A DNA stretch of 46,304 nt from Lysobacter sp. Root690 (GTDB lineage: Bacteria; Pseudomonadota; Gammaproteobacteria; Xanthomonadales; Xanthomonadaceae), in NCBI RefSeq assembly GCF_001427785.1, contig NZ_LMHM01000012.1:814613-860916 (forward strand). Direction: 5' to 3'. Position 1 is the first letter of the stretch; the number at the start of each line of letters is the position of its first letter. The notes under the pieces were generated by a model that did no database searches, was not told the origin of the DNA, and was given only the letters and a program-made list of their open reading frames with translations. Positions 10,002-18,906 of this stretch are shown piece by piece. A program made the translations under genes and the position numbers.

Positions 10002-10372
10002 CAGCTGCGTATCCGCTCGGAAACGATCCAATAAATCACTTCCATAACCGCGGCCGTCTCCATCAACACCTGCCGATTGTCGAACCGCATAACCTTGAGC
10101 CCAAGCGACTCAAGCGCCAAAGTGCGCCGCGCATCCGCCGCAAGCCCTTCTTCGCTCAGGTGCTGCGAACCGTCGACCTCGATCACCAGTCCGGCCGCGG
10201 GCGCGAAGAAATCCACGACATACGTCAGCAGCGGCTTCTGCCGATAGAACGGCACGTTCAAGATCTGCTTGCGTCGCAGCAGAAACCACAGCCGCGCCTC
10301 CGCCGCGCTCATGCCGCCACGCAGATCGCGCGAACGATATTTGAGACTTTGTGCATAAGGGCGCATGCGCAC
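10001..10372 (-). CDS. DUF559 endonuclease-like domain protein
   Basis: A 123-residue DUF559 protein, a small member of the Vsr/restriction-endonuclease-like superfamily. The core has the usual acidic arrangement: D54 in VVDFF, and E65-V-D67 in IEVDGSQH, followed by a helix and the KVMRFDN strand. The N-terminal RSRDLRGGMSAAEARLW is the standard family start. Such proteins are common, often near mobile or repeat DNA, and their substrate is generally unknown. It is convergent with acs, and its stop codon coincides with the edge of a repeat element. Confidence 0.88.
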   Translation of the reverse strand: MRMRPYAQSLKYRSRDLRGGMSAAEARLWFLLRRKQILNVPFYRQKPLLTYVVDFFAPAAGLVIEVDGSQHLSEEGLAADARRTLALESLGLKVMRFDNRQVLMETAAVMEVIYWIVSERIRS

Positions 10373-10509
10373 ATTTCACCCACCTTCACCCATCGTCCAA
10401 TAGCGGGCCACACCCCTGCTGGTCGTAAGATTCCCCTGACAGCAAGTCCGGCCCACGCATGGCGTCCGCCGCCGCAACACCCGCCGCAACGCAGTACCCG
10501 AGGTCCCCC

Positions 10510-11178
10510 ATGCCGACCCTGCTGATCGCCGACGACCACCCGCTGTTCCGCGAAGCCCTGCGCGGCGCGGTCGCGCGGGTGCTGCCGGATGCGGCCCTGC
10601 GCGAAGCCGACAGCGTCGATGCGCTGTACGCGCTGGTCGAGGCCGAATCCGACGCCGACCTGCTGCTGCTCGATCTCAACATGCCCGGCGCGCAAGGCTT
10701 CAGCGCGCTGGTGCACCTGCGCGCGCTGCATCCGCAGTTGCCGATCGTGGTGGTGTCCGCGCGCGAGGAACCGGCGACGATGCGCCGCGCGCTCGATCAC
10801 GGCGCGGTCGGTTTCATCCCCAAATCCGCCGATGCGGTGACCCTGGGCGAGGCCCTGACCACCGTGCTCGACGGCGATCGCTGGGCGCCCGCCGCCGCGT
10901 TCGCCGCGCCGGCCGCCAATGCCGAGGAACACGACGCCGCGCGGCGCTTGCGCGACCTCACCCCGCAGCAGTTCCGGGTGCTGCAGATGCTCGGCTCGGG
11001 CCTGTTGAACAAGCAGATCGGCTACGAACTGGGCGTGTCGGAGGCGACGGTCAAGGCCCACGTCACCGCGATCCTGCGCAAGCTCGGCGCCAACAACCGC
11101 ACCCAGGCGGTGTTGATCGCCGGCCGCCTCGCGCTCGATCCGGGCGCGATCGTGCCGCCGCCGGAAGAGGCCGACTGA
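10510..11178 (+). CDS. crbR: LuxR-type response regulator, CrbR/ErdR-like
   Basis: A 222-residue two-component response regulator. The receiver domain (1-120) has D8/D9, phospho-acceptor D55 in LLDLNMPG and K105. An NarL/LuxR helix-turn-helix domain (about 148-207) contains NKQIGYELGVSEATVKAHV. The ATG at 10510 follows GAGG at good spacing; an upstream in-frame ATG at 10459 adds residues before the receiver fold. In Pseudomonas and Vibrio, regulators of this type (ErdR/CrbR) pair with an SSS-domain hybrid kinase to activate acs. Here acs lies just upstream and such a kinase is encoded at 13357-16854, so the same role is inferred. Confidence 0.82.
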   Translation: MPTLLIADDHPLFREALRGAVARVLPDAALREADSVDALYALVEAESDADLLLLDLNMPGAQGFSALVHLRALHPQLPIVVVSAREEPATMRRALDHGAVGFIPKSADAVTLGEALTTVLDGDRWAPAAAFAAPAANAEEHDAARRLRDLTPQQFRVLQMLGSGLLNKQIGYELGVSEATVKAHVTAILRKLGANNRTQAVLIAGRLALDPGAIVPPPEEAD

Positions 11179-11263
11179 CTAAAGCGACCGACGAAGCCAT
11201 CCGGTCGGACCGCTACGACCTCGCGCCGCGCGCGACGCCGCGCAAAAACGTTACGCAACCGCG

Positions 11264-11581
11264 CTAGTCGAACTGCCGCATCGCCTGCGCATACGCGCGA
11301 TCGATCTGCATGCGGCTACGCTGCGCCTGCGCGCGTGCTTCCGCGCTCAGGTGGGCGATGCGTTCGGGCAGGTGTTCGGCGCGTTTGTTTCTATGCGCGG
11401 CGTCGATCATCGCGCGGTCGGCGTTGGCGGGCACGCCGAGCACTTCGTGCCATGGCCGCTCGCCGTCGGCCGAAGGCGATGATGCGTTGTCGCGACCGCT
11501 CAGCAATGGCCATACCACCGCGACCAGCCAGTAACCCAACGCCACGCCGCCGACGATCACCAGCACTTCGGTCGAGGTCAT
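11264..11581 (-). CDS. Small membrane-anchored J-like domain protein lacking HPD
   Basis: A 105-residue protein with one N-terminal membrane helix (about 5-27), a short linker and a C-terminal region resembling a DnaJ domain: WHEVLGVPANADRAMIDAAHR...ARAQAQRSRMQIDRAYAQAM. The HPD tripeptide needed to stimulate DnaK is replaced by His-Leu-Pro at 70-72. It is therefore unlikely to be a classical co-chaperone and may act as a binding or scaffold module. The start codon overlaps the stop of the preceding gene by four bases (ATGA), so translation is probably coupled. It is the last gene of a three-gene leftward operon. Confidence 0.7.
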   Translation of the reverse strand: MTSTEVLVIVGGVALGYWLVAVVWPLLSGRDNASSPSADGERPWHEVLGVPANADRAMIDAAHRNKRAEHLPERIAHLSAEARAQAQRSRMQIDRAYAQAMRQFD

Positions 11582-12288
11582 CGCAATTGCTCCAGTCGTT
11601 GTTTCGCGCCCAGCAGACGCGCGTCGTCGCCATGGAAATCGATGGCCATGTCGGCGCGCTCGGCGATGGCGTCGGCCAACAGCCGACGCTCGGCCGCGGG
11701 CAGCAAACGCCGCGCCGCATCGATGGCGTTGCCGTGCAGGCCGCGTCGCGCGCACAGGCGACGCACCACGTTCAACGCGTGTGGTGGGCAGCACAGCAGT
11801 TCGAACGACAGCGACAAGGCCTGTCGACTGCTCAGCTCCAGCACGCGCCGGTGGCGCCAGATACGCAGGCCCATGACCAACACGGTGGCGTAGATCGATA
11901 CCGCCAGCGTCAGCATCGCCAGCGGATGCGGAAACCGCCACAGCAGCAGCGGCAGCGCGACCAGCAGCAAGATCCACAGCAATCGGCAGGCCGTACCGAA
12001 GCCGTAAAGCGCCTGGACGAAGTGGTCCAGCCCGGCCCAATGCTCCGCGGACGATTGCGCCGGATCGCCGAGCCAGCCGCAGCGCCACAGCGGCGCCGCG
12101 GGCCGCAGCGGATCGGGCAGATACAGATAGCGACCGCGCCACTGCGTGCCCGAACCGGTCGACGCGCGCCAACGCCCGCCGTGCCGCACCACGACGATCT
12201 CGTCGTAGTGCAGCAGCATCAGCGCGTCGAGCAGGTAGAACCCGACCACGCCGAGCACCAGCAGCAGCTCGACCGGCGCCAGCGTCAT
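11578..12288 (-). CDS. Uncharacterised inner-membrane protein in the DUF2167 operon
   Basis: A 236-residue protein I do not recognise. It has an N-terminal hydrophobic segment (LLLVLGVVGFYLLDALMLL) and two further strong membrane segments near the middle (LLWILLLVALPLLLW and MLTLAVSIYATVLVMGLRI). A basic, cytosol-like C-terminal part rich in Arg and Leu follows. The start at 12288 overlaps the DUF2167 stop by four bases. The earlier frame opening at 12384 lies inside that gene and was rejected. Operon position suggests function together with the DUF2167 protein and the J-like protein, probably in the envelope. Confidence 0.72.
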   Translation of the reverse strand: MTLAPVELLLVLGVVGFYLLDALMLLHYDEIVVVRHGGRWRASTGSGTQWRGRYLYLPDPLRPAAPLWRCGWLGDPAQSSAEHWAGLDHFVQALYGFGTACRLLWILLLVALPLLLWRFPHPLAMLTLAVSIYATVLVMGLRIWRHRRVLELSSRQALSLSFELLCCPPHALNVVRRLCARRGLHGNAIDAARRLLPAAERRLLADAIAERADMAIDFHGDDARLLGAKQRLEQLR

Positions 12289-13160
12289 TCCTGCGTGTCG
12301 TCTTTCGGCTTGTCTTTGTTGCGACCGAACAACTTGCCGATCGCCGCGCCGATGGCGACGAAGCCGACCAGCACCAGCTTCCACGCCTTGACCAGGAACA
12401 GGCCGATCGCGGCGAACACGCCCTTCTTACTCGCCACCGCGGCCGCGCCGCCAGTGATCAGCGCGGCCAGGCCGAACTCGGCGACGTGATCGCCGGGCTT
12501 GAACTCGCTGTACTTCTCGCCGTCGTTGAACGAATAACCCGGCACCAGTTGCTTGAACTGGCCGATCGCGCCGTCGAGGTCGGTCTGGTCGGCGACCAGG
12601 ATCACCTCGGTAACGCCGTGGCGGCCGAGCAGGCGGGTGTTGTAGTTGGCGAACTTCTCGGTCGAACCTTCGCTCGAGGCCAGCACCGCCCATTCCAGAT
12701 TGTGGGTGGACTTGTCGTACTGGGGCTTGAAGCTCCAGCCCTCGATCTTCATGGTTTCCCAACCGCGCTTGCGGCGTTCCTCGTTGCCTTCCTCGGTGCC
12801 TTCGCGGATCGAGTCGAGAATCGCGTCGGCATCGAGCGACTCTTCGTCTTTCACATAACCCACGTCGCTGTAGTGGAAGAACGAAAACCAGTTCATGTCC
12901 TTCGGCGCGAGGGTGTACTCGTCGGTGCCGGTGGGCGGGTTGTGCAGGATTTCGTTGAGCTTGCGCGTGCTCGCGGCATCCAGGAACGCGTAGCCCTCGG
13001 GCACGCGGATGCTGGCCTTGTCGGCGATCTTGCCGTTGGTCGGTCCGACCTGCCAAGCCAGGTTGGCCAGCGCTTGCGCGCCGTTGTCCTGGGCGGCGGC
13101 GGGCGCGAGGGTGCCGACCAGCGCGAGCGCGGTCAGGACGGAAAGCAGGCGCTTCCGCAT
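12285..13160 (-). CDS. DUF2167 family membrane protein
   Basis: A 291-residue exported protein matching the DUF2167 family (COG4714-like). An N-terminal signal (RLLSVLTALALVGTLAPAAA) is followed by a soluble region with conserved-looking stretches such as NWFSFFHYSDVGYVKD and GWSFKPQYD. Two C-terminal hydrophobic segments (about 230-280) come before a charged tail KDKPKDDTQE. The ATG at 13160 follows AAGGGG. An in-frame upstream ATG would spoil the signal peptide. It is first in a three-gene operon with four-base overlaps. The function of DUF2167 is not established. Confidence 0.85.
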   Translation of the reverse strand: MRKRLLSVLTALALVGTLAPAAAQDNGAQALANLAWQVGPTNGKIADKASIRVPEGYAFLDAASTRKLNEILHNPPTGTDEYTLAPKDMNWFSFFHYSDVGYVKDEESLDADAILDSIREGTEEGNEERRKRGWETMKIEGWSFKPQYDKSTHNLEWAVLASSEGSTEKFANYNTRLLGRHGVTEVILVADQTDLDGAIGQFKQLVPGYSFNDGEKYSEFKPGDHVAEFGLAALITGGAAAVASKKGVFAAIGLFLVKAWKLVLVGFVAIGAAIGKLFGRNKDKPKDDTQE

Positions 13161-13356
13161 GAAGTATCCCCTTGTTCGATTCGATGACGTCTGTGATGAG
13201 ACGCTGGCGGACGTTCCCCACGCCCGGCCCGCTATCGCGTCCTTGGATAGGTGCGGGCCCGGCAAGCTTAGTGTGTCGGGCATCACGGAAGCAACGAAGT
13301 TTTATTCAGTACGCCGCTGCGAGCGACGGTCCGGGTGGCCGCATGAGCACCGGATT

Positions 13357-16300
13357 TCAGGCGCGCGGGTTCGACCTTTGCGCGGCCAGGAACGCCCGCA
13401 GCGAGGCCGGCTTGATCGGCTTGGTCAGCACCCGGCAACCGTGTTCGCGCGCGGCATGCTTGAGCGCGTCGCTGCCGTCGCCGGTCAGCAGCGCGGCCGG
13501 CAATGCGCTGCCGATGCGTTCGCGCAGCACGTCGATGGTCGCCAGGCCGTCGAGACGGTCGTGCAGGTGGTAGTCGACCAGGGCGACGTCGGGGCGTTGA
13601 TCGAGCAACGCCAGCGCATCGTCCACGGTCGCCGCCAGCAGCGCGGTCGCGCCCCAGCGGTCGAGCAGGGCGCGCATGCCGTCGAGGATTTCGCGATCGT
13701 TGTCGATGCACAGCACGCGCAGCCCGGCCAGCGAATCGCCGAGCGTCGGCGAGGCGGCTTCCGGCGGCGGCAGCTCGCGCAGCGGTTCGCCGAGCGGCAC
13801 CGCGATCGAGAACACGCTGCCGCGGCCGATCTGCGAACGCACCCGCAGCGGATGATCGAGGGTGCGCGAGATGCGTTGGCAGATCGACAGGCCCAGGCCC
13901 AGGCCGCGTTCGCCGCCGCTGCCGGGTTGGTCGAAGCGGCGGAACTCGTCGAAGATCTGCTCCAGGTGATGCTCGGGAATGCCCGGGCCGGTGTCCCACA
14001 CCTGCAATTCGATCTGGCGCGAATGCGGACGTGCGCGCGCCGCCATCAGCACGCCGCCTTCGCGGGTGTAGCGCAGCGCGTTGGCGAGGAAGTTCTGCAA
14101 GGCGCGGCGCAACAGGCGGCGGTCGCTGCGGATCGACAGCGGCATCGACGGCACCCGCACGCGCAAGTGCAGGCCGCGGCCGGCGGCACTGGGCGCGTAT
14201 TGGGCGGCGAGTTCGCGCAGCAATTCGCCCGCGTCCAGGTCGTCGAGTTCCGGGCGCAGCGCGCCGGCATCCAGGCGCGAGATGTCGAGCAGGCCGTCGA
14301 GCAAGTCCTCGGCCGCGCGCAACGAGGCATCGACGCGTTCGGCCAGGCGACGTTGTTCGTGCACATCGTCGCTTTCGCGCAGCGCGGTGGTGAACAGGCG
14401 CGCGGCATTGAGCGGTTGCAGCACGTCGTGGCTGACCGCGGCGAGAAAGCGGGTCTTGGACTGCTGCGCCGATTCGGCTTCCTGGGTGCGCTGTTCGACC
14501 CGTTGTTCCAGGTTTTCGTTGGCTTCGCGCAAGGCCTGTTCGGCGCGTTTGTAATCGGTGACGTCGCTGTAGCTGGTCACGTAGCCGCCGCCGATCAGCG
14601 GCCGCCCGACCATTTCGATCACCTGGCCGTTCGCGCGCACGCGCTCGAACACGTGCGGCGCGCCCGCGCGCAGATGCGCGAGGCGACGGCGCACGATTTC
14701 GTCGATGCGGGTTTCATCGAGGCTGTAATCGTCGTACGGGCCGGGGCCCATTTCGCCGCGCTCGGCGTTCCAGCGGATCAGATCGCTGACTGGGCGGCCG
14801 ACGTAGAGCATGCCGTCGGGGTAATCGAACAATTCCTGATAACGGCGATTCCACGCGACCAGACGCATCGCCGGATCGACCACGCTGACGCCCTGGCTGA
14901 TGTTTTCCAGCGTGGTCGACAGCACCTGACGATTGAAGCGCAGTTCCTGGTTGGCTTCGTCGAGCAGCGCGACCACTTCGCCCAGTTCCATGCCCGAACC
15001 GCGCAGCGCGCTGGTCAGGGTCAGGCGCGCAGACGCCGCGCCGATCGCCGCGGCGAGCAGGCGTTCGGTGAATTGCGCCAGGGCGCGGTCGGCGGGTTGT
15101 TCGGGCTGCCATTCGCGGCCTTGCTGGTGCGCGTAGTCCTCGAACGCGCGGCGCGCGTGACGCTCGCCGACGATGCGTTCGGCCAGCGCCAGCAGTTCGC
15201 CGCCGCGCACGCTGCCGGCCCAGCCGCCCGGGCCGAGCGCGGGCCGGCGCACATACGGATCGAGGAACGGCGCGGCCAGCAACTGGTCCTGCAGGCGCGG
15301 ACGTTGCCGCACCGAGACGAACAGGAACGCGCCGATATTCACCAACAGCGACCAGAACGTGCCGTGGGTCAGCGCGTCCCAGCCGACCAGCCCGAACAAT
15401 TGCTCGGGCCGCAGCCAGGTAATGGCGAGCGGGCCGGTTGCGACCCAGTCGTCGCCGATCCAGCCGCCGCGCGCGAGCGCCGGCAGCAGCAGGGTGTAGG
15501 TCCACACCACGGTGCCGGCGAACAGGCCGGTGAATGCGCCCGCGCGGCTCGCGCCACGCCAGTACAGGCCGCCGATCAGCGCAGGCGCGAACTGTGCGAC
15601 CGCGGCGAAGGCGAGCAGGCCGTGCTGGGCCAGGCCGTTCGCGCCGAGCGAACCGCGGTGATAGGTGTAGGCCATCAACGCGAGCAACACGATGGTGACG
15701 CGGCGCACCCACAGCACTTGGCGATCGATGCCGGGGCTTTGATGCGGCGCGCCTTCGTGCAGCGCGCCGGTGCGCAGCAACAGCGGCATGACCAGGTCGT
15801 TGCTGACCATGGTCGACAACGCCACCGACGAGACGATGACCATGCCGGTCGCGGCCGAGAAGCCGCCGATGTAGACCATCAGCGCCAATGCGCGCTGGTC
15901 GAACTGCAACGGCAGCGCGAGCACGTAGGTGTCGGGCGATACGCCGCTGCCGCCGAGCACGGCCTGGCCGGTCAGGGTGATCGGCACCACCAGCAGGCTG
16001 ATCAGAATCAGATAGCCGCCGAACAGCCAGCGCGCCGAACGCAGGTCGTTGGGGTCCTGGCATTCGACCACGGCGACGTGGAACTGGCGCGGCAAGCACA
16101 CGATCGCGGTGAACGCGAGCAGGGTCTGGGTGATGAAGCCGGCCGGCAGGCCCGGTTGCATCACCACGCGCGCGGCCTGTTCGACGCGTTCGGGGTAGCT
16201 GCCCAGGCCGGGCAGGTGGATCAGCGCGAACACGCCGATGGCGACGAACGCGACCAGCTTGACCAGCGATTCCAGCGCGACCGCGAGGACCATGCCGTGG

Positions 16301-16854
16301 TGGTGTTCGGTCGCATCGACCTGGCGGGTGCCGAACAGGATCGCGAACACCGCTAGCATCATCGCCACGTAGAACGCCGGATCGGCGAGCAGGCCGCTGT
16401 CGGACGGCACCCCGGCCAGCACTTCCACGCTCATCGCCACGGCCTTGAACTGCAGCGCGACGTAGGGCACCGCGGCGGTCAGCGCGACGGTTGCGACCAA
16501 GGCGGCCAGGCCCGGCGCGCGGCCGTAGCGCGAGGACAGGAAGTCGGCGATCGAGACGATGCGCTGTTCGCCGGAGATCAGTACCAGGCGTTCGAGAATG
16601 CGCCAGCCGAAGGCCAGCATCAGCAGCGGGCCGAGATAGATCGGCAGAAACCCCAGCCCGGTGCGCGCGGCGGTGCCGACCGCGCCGTAGAAGGTCCACG
16701 AGGAGCAATACACCGCCAGCGCCAACGAATAGACCGCGGTGCGCAGCCAGCGCGCGCGCGGCGTGCGTTCGCGCTGGTCGCCGTAGTAGGCGACCGCGAA
16801 CAGCAGGCCGACGTAACCGGCCGATACCAGCAGCAGGATCCAGCCTGGGATCAA
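13357..16854 (-). CDS. crbS: Hybrid sensor kinase with sodium:solute symporter domain, CrbS/MxtR-like
   Basis: A protein of about 1165 residues. Residues 1-480 form a PutP-like sodium:solute symporter domain with many membrane helices. A PAS region (TLENISQGVSVVDP) and coiled coil follow. Next comes a HisKA domain with H809 in AVSHDVLQPLNA, then an ATPase domain with DTGPGIPE and GLGLGLSI. A C-terminal receiver has D1094 in VALVDYHLHD and the late lysine in LTKPIKP. This architecture is that of CrbS/MxtR kinases, which sense a signal linked to acetate and control acs through CrbR. No ATG or GTG lies near the conserved N-terminus (IPGWILLLVSAGYVGLLFA), and a TTG at 16854 fits best, so the start is uncertain. 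The partner is encoded at 10510. Confidence 0.88.
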   Translation of the reverse strand: MIPGWILLLVSAGYVGLLFAVAYYGDQRERTPRARWLRTAVYSLALAVYCSSWTFYGAVGTAARTGLGFLPIYLGPLLMLAFGWRILERLVLISGEQRIVSIADFLSSRYGRAPGLAALVATVALTAAVPYVALQFKAVAMSVEVLAGVPSDSGLLADPAFYVAMMLAVFAILFGTRQVDATEHHHGMVLAVALESLVKLVAFVAIGVFALIHLPGLGSYPERVEQAARVVMQPGLPAGFITQTLLAFTAIVCLPRQFHVAVVECQDPNDLRSARWLFGGYLILISLLVVPITLTGQAVLGGSGVSPDTYVLALPLQFDQRALALMVYIGGFSAATGMVIVSSVALSTMVSNDLVMPLLLRTGALHEGAPHQSPGIDRQVLWVRRVTIVLLALMAYTYHRGSLGANGLAQHGLLAFAAVAQFAPALIGGLYWRGASRAGAFTGLFAGTVVWTYTLLLPALARGGWIGDDWVATGPLAITWLRPEQLFGLVGWDALTHGTFWSLLVNIGAFLFVSVRQRPRLQDQLLAAPFLDPYVRRPALGPGGWAGSVRGGELLALAERIVGERHARRAFEDYAHQQGREWQPEQPADRALAQFTERLLAAAIGAASARLTLTSALRGSGMELGEVVALLDEANQELRFNRQVLSTTLENISQGVSVVDPAMRLVAWNRRYQELFDYPDGMLYVGRPVSDLIRWNAERGEMGPGPYDDYSLDETRIDEIVRRRLAHLRAGAPHVFERVRANGQVIEMVGRPLIGGGYVTSYSDVTDYKRAEQALREANENLEQRVEQRTQEAESAQQSKTRFLAAVSHDVLQPLNAARLFTTALRESDDVHEQRRLAERVDASLRAAEDLLDGLLDISRLDAGALRPELDDLDAGELLRELAAQYAPSAAGRGLHLRVRVPSMPLSIRSDRRLLRRALQNFLANALRYTREGGVLMAARARPHSRQIELQVWDTGPGIPEHHLEQIFDEFRRFDQPGSGGERGLGLGLSICQRISRTLDHPLRVRSQIGRGSVFSIAVPLGEPLRELPPPEAASPTLGDSLAGLRVLCIDNDREILDGMRALLDRWGATALLAATVDDALALLDQRPDVALVDYHLHDRLDGLATIDVLRERIGSALPAALLTGDGSDALKHAAREHGCRVLTKPIKPASLRAFLAAQRSNPRA

Positions 16855-16948
16855 GGGCGCGGATTCGCGAGGACGAGTGGCGTGAAGTGTACGGCCTTGG
16901 CGATTGGCTCGGGTCTGGGTGGGGATGCGACTTTGGATGGGGATGCGG

Positions 16949-17044
16949 CCCTCACCCCAACCCCTCTCCCGTACACGGGAGAGGGGCTTCGCTTGTCCCT
17001 TCTCCCGCTTGCGGGAGAAGGTGCCCGCAGGGCGGATGAGGGCA
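16949..17044. repeat. Double-hairpin repeat (CCCTCACCCCAACCCCTCTCCC type)
   Basis: Two adjacent perfect hairpins are seen: CCCCTCTCCCG/CGGGAGAGGGG at 16961-16986 and CCTTCTCCCGC/GCGGGAGAAGG at 16998-17021. This is a widespread intergenic repeat type. It occupies part of the 517-base divergent region between crbS and the protease, where no other gene was recognised. Confidence 0.85.
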
Positions 17045-17371
17045 GACGAGCCGGCGTCGCGCAGCCGCTTGCTGCCCCGCGCCATCGGCAACAGCCACGC
17101 CTGAACATCGCCCACGCCCCGCACAATCGCGCTGAGCGGCCGATCAAGCTTCCGCACCGCCGCGGCGCGGAACCCACTGCGGTCACGGTTTGCCCGGCGG
17201 GCATTTGCCAGTGTCGGCCGCGCGCAGAACCCTCGGTTCTCGCGCATCAACTCAAACCCACACTCCGGCGCAGCCATCGCCACGCCCGTCGTCGCCGCAG
17301 ATGCGGCGCGCGGACGCGCGCGCGTTTGTTCGATGGCCGGTCGCCGTCTCGATCCCAGGAGGGAACAGCGA
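17045..17371. other. Divergent intergenic region, crbS/protease
   Basis: No convincing gene. It must contain the protease promoter, and possibly that of crbS, but no clear -10/-35 pair could be chosen. An AGGAGGG ribosome-binding site at about 17357-17363 serves the protease gene. No GACC-AA-GGTC palindrome was found here. Confidence 0.5.
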
Positions 17372-18616
17372 ATGAACCATGGACCGTCGAAGTTGTTGAT
17401 GCCCGCGCTGCTGGCCAGCGCTTTGTGTCTGGCATTGCCGGCCACCGCCGTCGCCCAGACCGAACCGGGCGCGCCCGTGCCGTTGAAGATCGCCGATCAG
17501 CGCAGCATCGATCTGCAACTGGGCGAGCAGCCCGGCCGGGTCGGTCGCGCCGGCGTCGACGCCGGCCGCAAGCAGGTCGAGATCCGCACCCCTGATGCGT
17601 CTTTCATCAAGGTGCATTTCGATCATTTCTCGCTGCCCGCGGGCGTGACCTTGGAAGTCGCCAGTCCCGATGGCCGCGAGGTGTATCGCTACAGCGCGCA
17701 GCAGCTCGACCCGCACACCGTCGCCGCCGATCTCGGCCAGGACGGTAAGACCAGCTTCTCGGCGATGTCGATCTCCGGCCCGGTCGCGGTGTTGCGTCTG
17801 GTCGGCACCGCGCGCGAGCCGTGGCGCGCGGGCCATGGCGTGAAGGTGTCGCGTTATCTGGAAGGCTATCCGGAGGAGATGCTGCCGCAGTTGCAGAACG
17901 AAGGACTGCTGGGCACCCAGGTCGGCGGCAAATCGATCTGCGGCACCGACAACAAGCAGGCCGCGGCCTGCTATGCGACCAGCGACACTCAAGCGTTCAA
18001 CGGTTCCAAGCCGGTCGCGCGCGCGGTCATGAGCGGCGGCAGCCTGTGCACCGCGTGGCGGGTGAGTTCTAGCAACCGCATGTTCACCAACAACCACTGC
18101 ATCAGCACCGCCGCGGGCGTGGCCGGCGCGGAGTTCTGGTTCAACTACCAGCGCAGCACCTGCACCGGCGCGCAGGCGACGGTGACCAAGGTCGCGGGCG
18201 ACCAGATGCTCAAGACCAACACCACGCTGGACTACACCCTGTTCACGGTGAAGAACTTCGCCAACATTTCCAGCTTCGGCTTTCTCGGCCTGGATCCGCG
18301 CGCGGCGGTGGCCAACGAAGGCATCTTCATCGCCGGCCATCCCGGTGGGCGGATGAAGGAGCTCAGCGTCGCCGACACCCAGAACAGTGGCGGCAAATGC
18401 CGCGTCGATGCGCCGAGCGTGACCGGCAACGCGGCCAACAGCGATGTCGGCTATTACTGCGACACCGAGGGCGGCAGCTCGGGTTCGCCGGTGCTCGCGC
18501 GTTCCAGCGGCAAGGTGCTGGCGCTGCATCACTTCGGCGGCTGCTTCAATTCGGGCGCGAAGATTTCGCTGATCTGGCCGCAGGTGTCTACGTATTTCGG
18601 CGGTGTGATTCCCTGA
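17372..18616 (+). CDS. Secreted trypsin-fold serine endopeptidase (lysyl/arginyl endopeptidase-like)
   Basis: A 414-residue secreted protease precursor. The signal peptide ends near residue 28 (ATAVA). A propeptide-like region (about 30-180) precedes the catalytic domain, which begins around GGKSICGTDN. The triad is visible as H242 in FTNNHC, D287 in TLDYTLF and S370 in GGSSGSP. Eight or more cysteines (C190, C200, C226, C243, C264, C343, C363, C391) imply several disulphides. The layout resembles the Achromobacter/Lysobacter lysyl endopeptidase group (S1 fold), but basic-residue specificity is inferred. The ATG at 17372 was chosen because of AGGAGGG eight bases upstream; a longer frame adds an arginine-rich start. 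It is followed directly by a terminator. Confidence 0.87.
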   Translation: MNHGPSKLLMPALLASALCLALPATAVAQTEPGAPVPLKIADQRSIDLQLGEQPGRVGRAGVDAGRKQVEIRTPDASFIKVHFDHFSLPAGVTLEVASPDGREVYRYSAQQLDPHTVAADLGQDGKTSFSAMSISGPVAVLRLVGTAREPWRAGHGVKVSRYLEGYPEEMLPQLQNEGLLGTQVGGKSICGTDNKQAAACYATSDTQAFNGSKPVARAVMSGGSLCTAWRVSSSNRMFTNNHCISTAAGVAGAEFWFNYQRSTCTGAQATVTKVAGDQMLKTNTTLDYTLFTVKNFANISSFGFLGLDPRAAVANEGIFIAGHPGGRMKELSVADTQNSGGKCRVDAPSVTGNAANSDVGYYCDTEGGSSGSPVLARSSGKVLALHHFGGCFNSGAKISLIWPQVSTYFGGVIP

Positions 18617-18647
18617 GGTCTTGAGGGTTGTTTTGTTGCGACGACAG

Positions 18648-18665
18648 GCCCGCCGATTGGCGGGC
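18648..18665 (+). terminator. Terminator after the protease gene
   Basis: GCCCGCC-GATT-GGCGGGC is a perfect seven-base stem followed by a T-rich stretch (TTGTTGTTT), 30 bases past the stop codon. Confidence 0.8.
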
Positions 18666-18685
18666 TTGTTGTTTGGGGACGCTAA

Positions 18686-18856
18686 GGAAAAGTCGCTGGA
18701 TCCCCGCGTTCGCGGGGATGACGGTCTTGAGGGGATGTTTGAATTTGTGGTGGTGTTACTTCGGAAAATATCGAAGCACGAAAGCACGATGCGCTAGGCA
18801 GGTCGGCTCACCTCAGGCTCGTCATTCCCGCGAACGCGGGAATCCAGCGACTTTCG
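18686..18856. repeat. REP-like inverted pair (CGGGGATGAC / GTCATTCCCGCG family)
   Basis: AAGTCGCTGGATCCCCGCG begins at about 18690, and its inverted relative ends at about 18856 (GGGAATCCAGCGACTTT). They enclose about 95 bases without a gene. The family is the same as at 5974-6058. Confidence 0.8.
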
Positions 18857-18906
18857 TCGCCTGCCCACGAAATGCGCGAGGCGTTTGCTCGTGCTCTACG
18901 TGCGTG

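Noticed and set aside
12172-12384. Upstream extensions of the genes in the DUF2167 operon
   Set aside because: They lie inside the preceding genes in other frames; four-base ATGA overlaps give consistent starts.
13009-16356. Very long open frame opposite the sensor kinase gene
   Set aside because: It is the shadow of crbS on the other strand: the translation is rich in Arg, Gln and Ala, and it lacks family motifs.
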